Assembly (NCBI GenBank): GCA_030598385.1
Contig: JAUVQB010000040.1
Location: 1-8,942 of the forward strand
Direction of reading: 5' to 3'
Origin: Alphaproteobacteria bacterium
GTDB taxonomy: Bacteria > Pseudomonadota > Alphaproteobacteria > Kiloniellales > JAKSDN01
DNA: 8,942 nucleotides
In this document: piece after piece, positions 7,224 through 8,942 of the stretch
How the letters are laid out: every line of letters starts with the position of its first letter
Position numbering within the stretch: the stretch's first letter is position 1
The notes under the pieces: model-generated
Told to the model about the DNA's origin: nothing
The model's database searches: none
The model's input: only the letters and a program-made list of their open reading frames with translations
Program-made: the position numbers and the translations under genes

Positions 7224-8813
7224 ATGCCAGACGGCGCCAATCATTTGTGCCGCAGACTCATCGAAGGTCGCATCGGCCGCCGCGACTTCCTGACAGCGGC
7301 CACGGCGCTTGGTTTATCGGCCGCAGCGGCGCAATCGCTGTTGGCCGGTACGGCGAGCGCCGCGCCCACCAAGGGTGGACGCTTGCGGTGCGGCCTCGCC
7401 GAGGGTGGAACGACGGACTCGCTCGATCCCCAGACTTACACCGACATCTATATGCTCTCGGCCGGTTTCGCGACCCACAACACGCTGACCGAGATCAACC
7501 CGGCGGGCGAGTTGGTCGGCGATATCGCGGAGGGCTGGGATGCCTCCGACGATGCCAAGGAATGGACCTTCACGCTGAGGAAAGGCGTCGAGTTTTCCAA
7601 CGGCAAGACCATGACCGCCCAGGATGTTATCGCCTCGCTGAACCACCATCGCGGCGAGGACTCGAAATCCGCGGCCAAGTCCAACGTTGATCCGATTGCC
7701 GATCTGAAGGCCGACGGTGACCATACAGTGGTTTTCGAACTGAGTGCCGGTAACGCCGACTTTCCGTACCTTATGGCCGACTATCATCTCCTGATCATGC
7801 CCGAAGTCGACGGCAAGGCCGACTGGCAGAATTACGTCGGCACCGGCGGCTACGTGCTCGATTCCTTCGAGGCGGGCGTGCGCACCCTGCTGAAGCGCAA
7901 CCCGAACTACTGGAAGGACGGCCGCGCCCATTTCGACGAGCTGGAACTGCTGGTCATCGGCGATGTCAACGCGCGCCAGAATGCGGTCGCGACCGGCGAA
8001 GTCGACGTGATCACCCGCTGCGACCTCAAGACCGTGCACCTCCTGGCCCGTCGGCCGGGCGTCAAGGTCGAGGAGGAGACCGGCTTCCTGCACTACACCG
8101 CGCCCATGAACACGACGGTGGCGCCGTTCGACAACAACGACGTTCGCCTGGCCCTTAAATACGCCGTCGATCGGGAACAGCTCCTGGAGAAGATCCTGAA
8201 AGGGCACGGCACGCTCGGCAACGATCACCCGATCGCGCCGTCGGTCCCGTACCACGCCGACCTGGAGCAACGCGTTTACGATCCGGACAAGGCAAAGTTC
8301 CACTTGAAGAAAGCCGGTCTCGACAGCCTGACGGTCGATTTCTCGGCCGCCGATGCGGCCTTCGCCGGCGCGGTCGATGGGGCCGTGTTGATGAGGGAGC
8401 ATGCGGCACCCGCCGGCATCGACATCAACATCATCCGCGAGCCCAACGACGGCTACTGGTCCAACGTCTGGATGAAGAAGCCTTGGGTTGCCTGCTATTG
8501 GGGCGGCCGTCCGACCCAGGACTGGATGTTCTCCCAGGCCTATGCCGAAGGGGCGAATTGGAACGACACCTACTGGAGCCACGAACGGTTCAACAAGCTG
8601 CTGCTCGAAGGCCGCGGCGAACTCAACGCGGCCAAGCGCGCTGAGATCTATGGCGAGATGCAGCAGATCCTGCGCGACGAGGGTGGGGTGGTAGTCTGGG
8701 CTTTCGCCAACTACGTCTACGCCATGTCCGACAAAGTCCAGCACGGCCCCGACGTTGCGGCGAACTGGGAGCTCGACGGAGGCCGTTATGTCGAGCGCTG
8801 GTGGTTTGCGTAA
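7224..8813 (+). CDS. ABC transporter substrate-binding protein, family 5 (peptide/nickel/opine type), Tat-exported
   Basis: Periplasmic receptor that delivers an oligopeptide or similar solute to an ABC importer; substrate unknown. From the ATG at 7224 it has 529 residues, normal for family 5. The N-terminus carries a twin-arginine signal: GRRDFL (18-23, Arg19 and Arg20), a hydrophobic stretch to about residue 41, and a likely cut after ASA (44-46). Family features follow: GELVGDIAEGWDASDDAKEW with TFTLRKGVEFSNGKTMTAQDV (the standard region with the LRKGV-F-G-A-DV pattern), KRNPNYWKDGRAHFDEL, and the C-terminal pattern around RAEIYGEMQQILRDEGGVVV. The start is firm because AGGAGG (7213-7218) lies 5 bases upstream and the Tat motif follows; the frame is open back to a TTG at 7047 but that would bury the signal. 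Neither ATPase nor permease genes are in the window; they would be expected to the right. Divergence from the hydrolase hints that its ligand could be the hydrolase's substrate. Confidence 0.94.
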   Translation: MPDGANHLCRRLIEGRIGRRDFLTAATALGLSAAAAQSLLAGTASAAPTKGGRLRCGLAEGGTTDSLDPQTYTDIYMLSAGFATHNTLTEINPAGELVGDIAEGWDASDDAKEWTFTLRKGVEFSNGKTMTAQDVIASLNHHRGEDSKSAAKSNVDPIADLKADGDHTVVFELSAGNADFPYLMADYHLLIMPEVDGKADWQNYVGTGGYVLDSFEAGVRTLLKRNPNYWKDGRAHFDELELLVIGDVNARQNAVATGEVDVITRCDLKTVHLLARRPGVKVEEETGFLHYTAPMNTTVAPFDNNDVRLALKYAVDREQLLEKILKGHGTLGNDHPIAPSVPYHADLEQRVYDPDKAKFHLKKAGLDSLTVDFSAADAAFAGAVDGAVLMREHAAPAGIDINIIREPNDGYWSNVWMKKPWVACYWGGRPTQDWMFSQAYAEGANWNDTYWSHERFNKLLLEGRGELNAAKRAEIYGEMQQILRDEGGVVVWAFANYVYAMSDKVQHGPDVAANWELDGGRYVERWWFA

Positions 8814-8818
8814 CCAGC

Positions 8819-8882
8819 ACGTCGCGTCAAGGCACAACGCCCAGAGCGGAATTGGGTCAAATCCGCTCTAGCTGACGCACGT
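8819..8882. repeat. Nested inverted repeat downstream of the substrate-binding protein
   Basis: Inner arms AGAGCGGA (8843-8850) and TCCGCTCT (8862-8869) are perfect over 8 bp with an 11-base loop. Outer arms ACGTCGCGTCA (8819-8829) and TGACGCACGT (8873-8882) pair over 10 bp with one bulged base. The structure begins 5 bases after the stop codon. It could be an intrinsic or attenuating hairpin, an RNA 3'-end stabiliser limiting transcription of downstream permease genes, or a copy of an interspersed palindromic repeat. No T-run follows. The remaining 60 bases to the window edge show no gene. Confidence 0.6.
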
Positions 8883-8942
8883 TTCCAGGGATGATTTCTG
8901 CCGGCGCGGTTGGTGGACCGGGCCGTCGAGTTCTCTCTCACC

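Noticed and set aside
7314..8837. 507-codon open frame on the minus strand, antisense to the substrate-binding protein
   Set aside because: Typical shadow frame of a GC-rich gene. The plus strand encodes a clear family 5 binding protein and the antisense peptide resembles no family.

Overview
The window is GC-rich chromosomal DNA, roughly two thirds G+C by eye, with third codon positions mostly G or C. The gene families suggest an alphaproteobacterium, perhaps a Rhodospirillales- or Rhizobiales-like lineage. These are a CyaC-type membrane adenylate cyclase, a DUF1289 protein, a GGDDS-type ureohydrolase and a Tat-exported family 5 solute-binding protein. The lineage is inferred from family resemblance; no rRNA or other taxonomic marker is present. 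There are seven genes and no tRNA, rRNA, CRISPR array, transposase or phage gene.

Left part (8-3116). A minus-strand gene encodes a 562-residue adenylate cyclase with a histidine-rich six-helix membrane domain, a [2Fe-2S] ferredoxin domain and a class III cyclase domain. It diverges from a small plus-strand unit: a five-cysteine DUF1289 protein, then a ten-helix EamA (DMT superfamily) exporter. A strong hairpin that looks like a terminator closes the EamA gene.

Middle part (3157-4972). Two plus-strand genes follow: an arginase/agmatinase-family ureohydrolase in which the first metal-binding His is replaced by Asp, and a SYLF-domain (Ysc84-like) lipoprotein. The lipoprotein gene converges on the next gene with only 33 bases between the two stop codons.

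Right part (4954-8942). A minus-strand CocE/NonD-type serine hydrolase of 689 residues diverges across a 200-base intergenic region from a plus-strand ABC-transporter substrate-binding protein with a twin-arginine signal. After the binding protein comes a noncoding tail with a nested inverted repeat; permease genes, if present, lie beyond the right edge.

How the genes may work together. The cyclase probably couples membrane redox state to cAMP. The ureohydrolase, hydrolase and binding protein suggest use of nitrogenous or acyl/peptidyl compounds: the binding protein would capture a substrate in the periplasm and the cytoplasmic hydrolase might cleave an ester or amide bond in it. The hydrolase/binding-protein link rests only on head-to-head placement. 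I see no clear undescribed multi-gene system. The most interesting items are the redox-cyclase fusion, the altered metal site of the ureohydrolase and the divergent hydrolase/binding-protein pair.
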